DNA from: Clostridiales bacterium
GTDB taxonomy: Bacteria > Bacillota > Clostridia > Oscillospirales > CAG-272
NCBI GenBank assembly: GCA_019415985.1
Contig: DXYE01000146.1
Coordinates: forward strand, 1 to 5,937
Direction: 5' to 3'
DNA: 5,937 nucleotides
In this document: positions 5,157 to 5,937 of the stretch, piece after piece
Layout: every line of letters begins with the position of its first letter
Position numbering within the stretch: the stretch's first letter is position 1
Program-made: the position numbers and the translations under genes
The notes under the pieces: generated by a model
The model's input: only the letters and a program-made list of their open reading frames with translations
The model's database searches: none
What the model was told of the DNA's origin: nothing

Positions 5157-5937
5157 TCTCCAACACCTCCTTTGTCAGCGCGTGGTATGCGGCGGCAACC
5201 TTGCCGTTCTTGTCGTGAGCATAAATGCTCTTGCCTCTGCCGCTGGTTTCGGCGGCTCTCACGGAAAAGGGTATTTCCGTCCCGAATACACGGATTTTCT
5301 CGCCGTAGTGAGCGCGCAGAGAAGCGATGATTTCCTTTGCCTCGTTGGTACGGCTATCCACCATCGTAAAAAGAATCCCGTCGATTTTCAGCTTGGGGTT
5401 GATCTGCCGTTTGACCTGTGAAATGGAGTGCATGAGCAAATCCAGACCCTTTGCCGAGAGAAACGACGGCTGCGACGGAATAATAACGCTGTCCGCTGCC
5501 GCTAATGAGTTCAGCGGCATAATGCCGAGCGACGGCATACAGTCAATGAGAATATAGTCGTAATGGGGCTTTATCTCGTTGATATATGTCCGCAACGCCC
5601 GTTCATGGTTCATAGCGTTAATCAGCCGGATTTCCATACCCGACAATGTGATATTCGCAGGCAGCAGGTCAACGCCCTCGCCGTGGTGCAAAATACCGTG
5701 GCCGTCGGGAATTGGCTTGTCGTCAATCACCGACTGTATAATGTCCGTAAGTGTAACAGGCAGATCGTCGGGTTTCGGATAGCCGAGGGAGAGCGTCAAA
5801 GAATTTTGCGCGTCTGCGTCGATCAGCAAGACACGCTTGTTTTCTTGTGCAAGCCCGATTCCGAGGTTAGCGGTGGTTGTGGTTTTACCCACGCCGCCTT
5901 TTTGGTTCGTCACCGCAATTACTTTGCAATTCGCCAT
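5113..5937 (-). CDS. parA: ParA/Soj-family P-loop ATPase
   Basis: A 274-residue partition ATPase of the ParA/Soj (MinD-like) type, which uses ATP-dependent nucleoid binding to position its ParB-bound cargo. The deviant Walker A is KGGVGKTT (13-20, with signature lysine 13), the A' motif is DADAQ (40-44), and Walker B is YILID (128-132) followed by CMPSLG. PSQPSFLSAKGLDLL, DGILFTMVDSR and TEIPFSVRAAE are typical of the family. There is no N-terminal DNA-binding extension, so it is the short chromosomal/ICE-type ParA, of full usual length. The ATG is the last codon of the window; MANCKVIAVTNQKGG is a natural start, though its ribosome site and promoter lie outside. The gene overlaps parB by 44 bases and probably heads the parA-parB transcript. 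Confidence 0.94.
   Translation of the reverse strand: MANCKVIAVTNQKGGVGKTTTTANLGIGLAQENKRVLLIDADAQNSLTLSLGYPKPDDLPVTLTDIIQSVIDDKPIPDGHGILHHGEGVDLLPANITLSGMEIRLINAMNHERALRTYINEIKPHYDYILIDCMPSLGIMPLNSLAAADSVIIPSQPSFLSAKGLDLLMHSISQVKRQINPKLKIDGILFTMVDSRTNEAKEIIASLRAHYGEKIRVFGTEIPFSVRAAETSGRGKSIYAHDKNGKVAAAYHALTKEVLEIERKNERFRNDAVR
5157..5172 (-). promoter_or_regulatory. Ribosome site that fixes the TTG start of parB
   Basis: The minus strand reads AAAGGAGGTGTTGGAGA immediately before TTG at 5156. GGAGG (5166-5170) is 9 bases from the TTG and lies within the 3' end of parA. This decides the TTG start over the ATG at 5129. Confidence 0.7.

Overview
The window reads as part of an integrative and conjugative (ICE/CTn-like) or related plasmid-type element from a low-to-moderate-GC Firmicute, most likely a gut Clostridia member. 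This rests on strong AAAGGAGG-type ribosome sites, a ParA/ParB pair, a Pro/Thr/Glu-rich lipoprotein, a thioester (TQXA) surface adhesin, a small region-4-only sigma factor and an EndoA/MazF-type RNase. All recognisable genes lie on the minus strand, so they read from position 5937 down to 1. No integrase, relaxase or attachment site is visible, so the ICE assignment is inference.

Layout in transcription order. ParA (5937-5113) overlaps ParB (5156-4215) by 44 bases; ParB starts at TTG behind a good ribosome site and carries a 27-base perfect palindrome inside its gene. A gap of about 200 bases holds a 25-base purine-rich mirror repeat and a stem that could hide the next ribosome site. A lipoprotein (4013-3300) is followed by a terminator-like hairpin that sits directly in front of the ribosome site of the TQXA adhesin (3217-2354). 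The adhesin stops abruptly at a junction. Beyond it lies a scrap of foreign-looking DNA (2358-1804): the C-terminal end of a nucleoside hydrolase fused in frame to the N-terminal lobe of an aminoglycoside (APH(6)-like) kinase, both without the rest of their catalytic parts. A strong terminator follows. The backbone then resumes with an inverted repeat and the sigma-like gene (1640-1167), a hairpin, about 580 bases without an intact gene, and a MazF-family gene with a zinc-ribbon-like tail (527-3) whose leader can form alternative stems.

How they fit: ParA/ParB probably serve segregation or regulation of the element, the lipoprotein and adhesin act at the cell surface, and the sigma-like protein is probably a regulator. 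The MazF protein may be an addiction or regulatory RNase, but no antitoxin is seen. The most unusual points are the chimeric scar at 1804-2358, the palindrome inside parB, the mirror repeat upstream of the lipoprotein gene, and the RNA-structure candidates in front of three of the genes.
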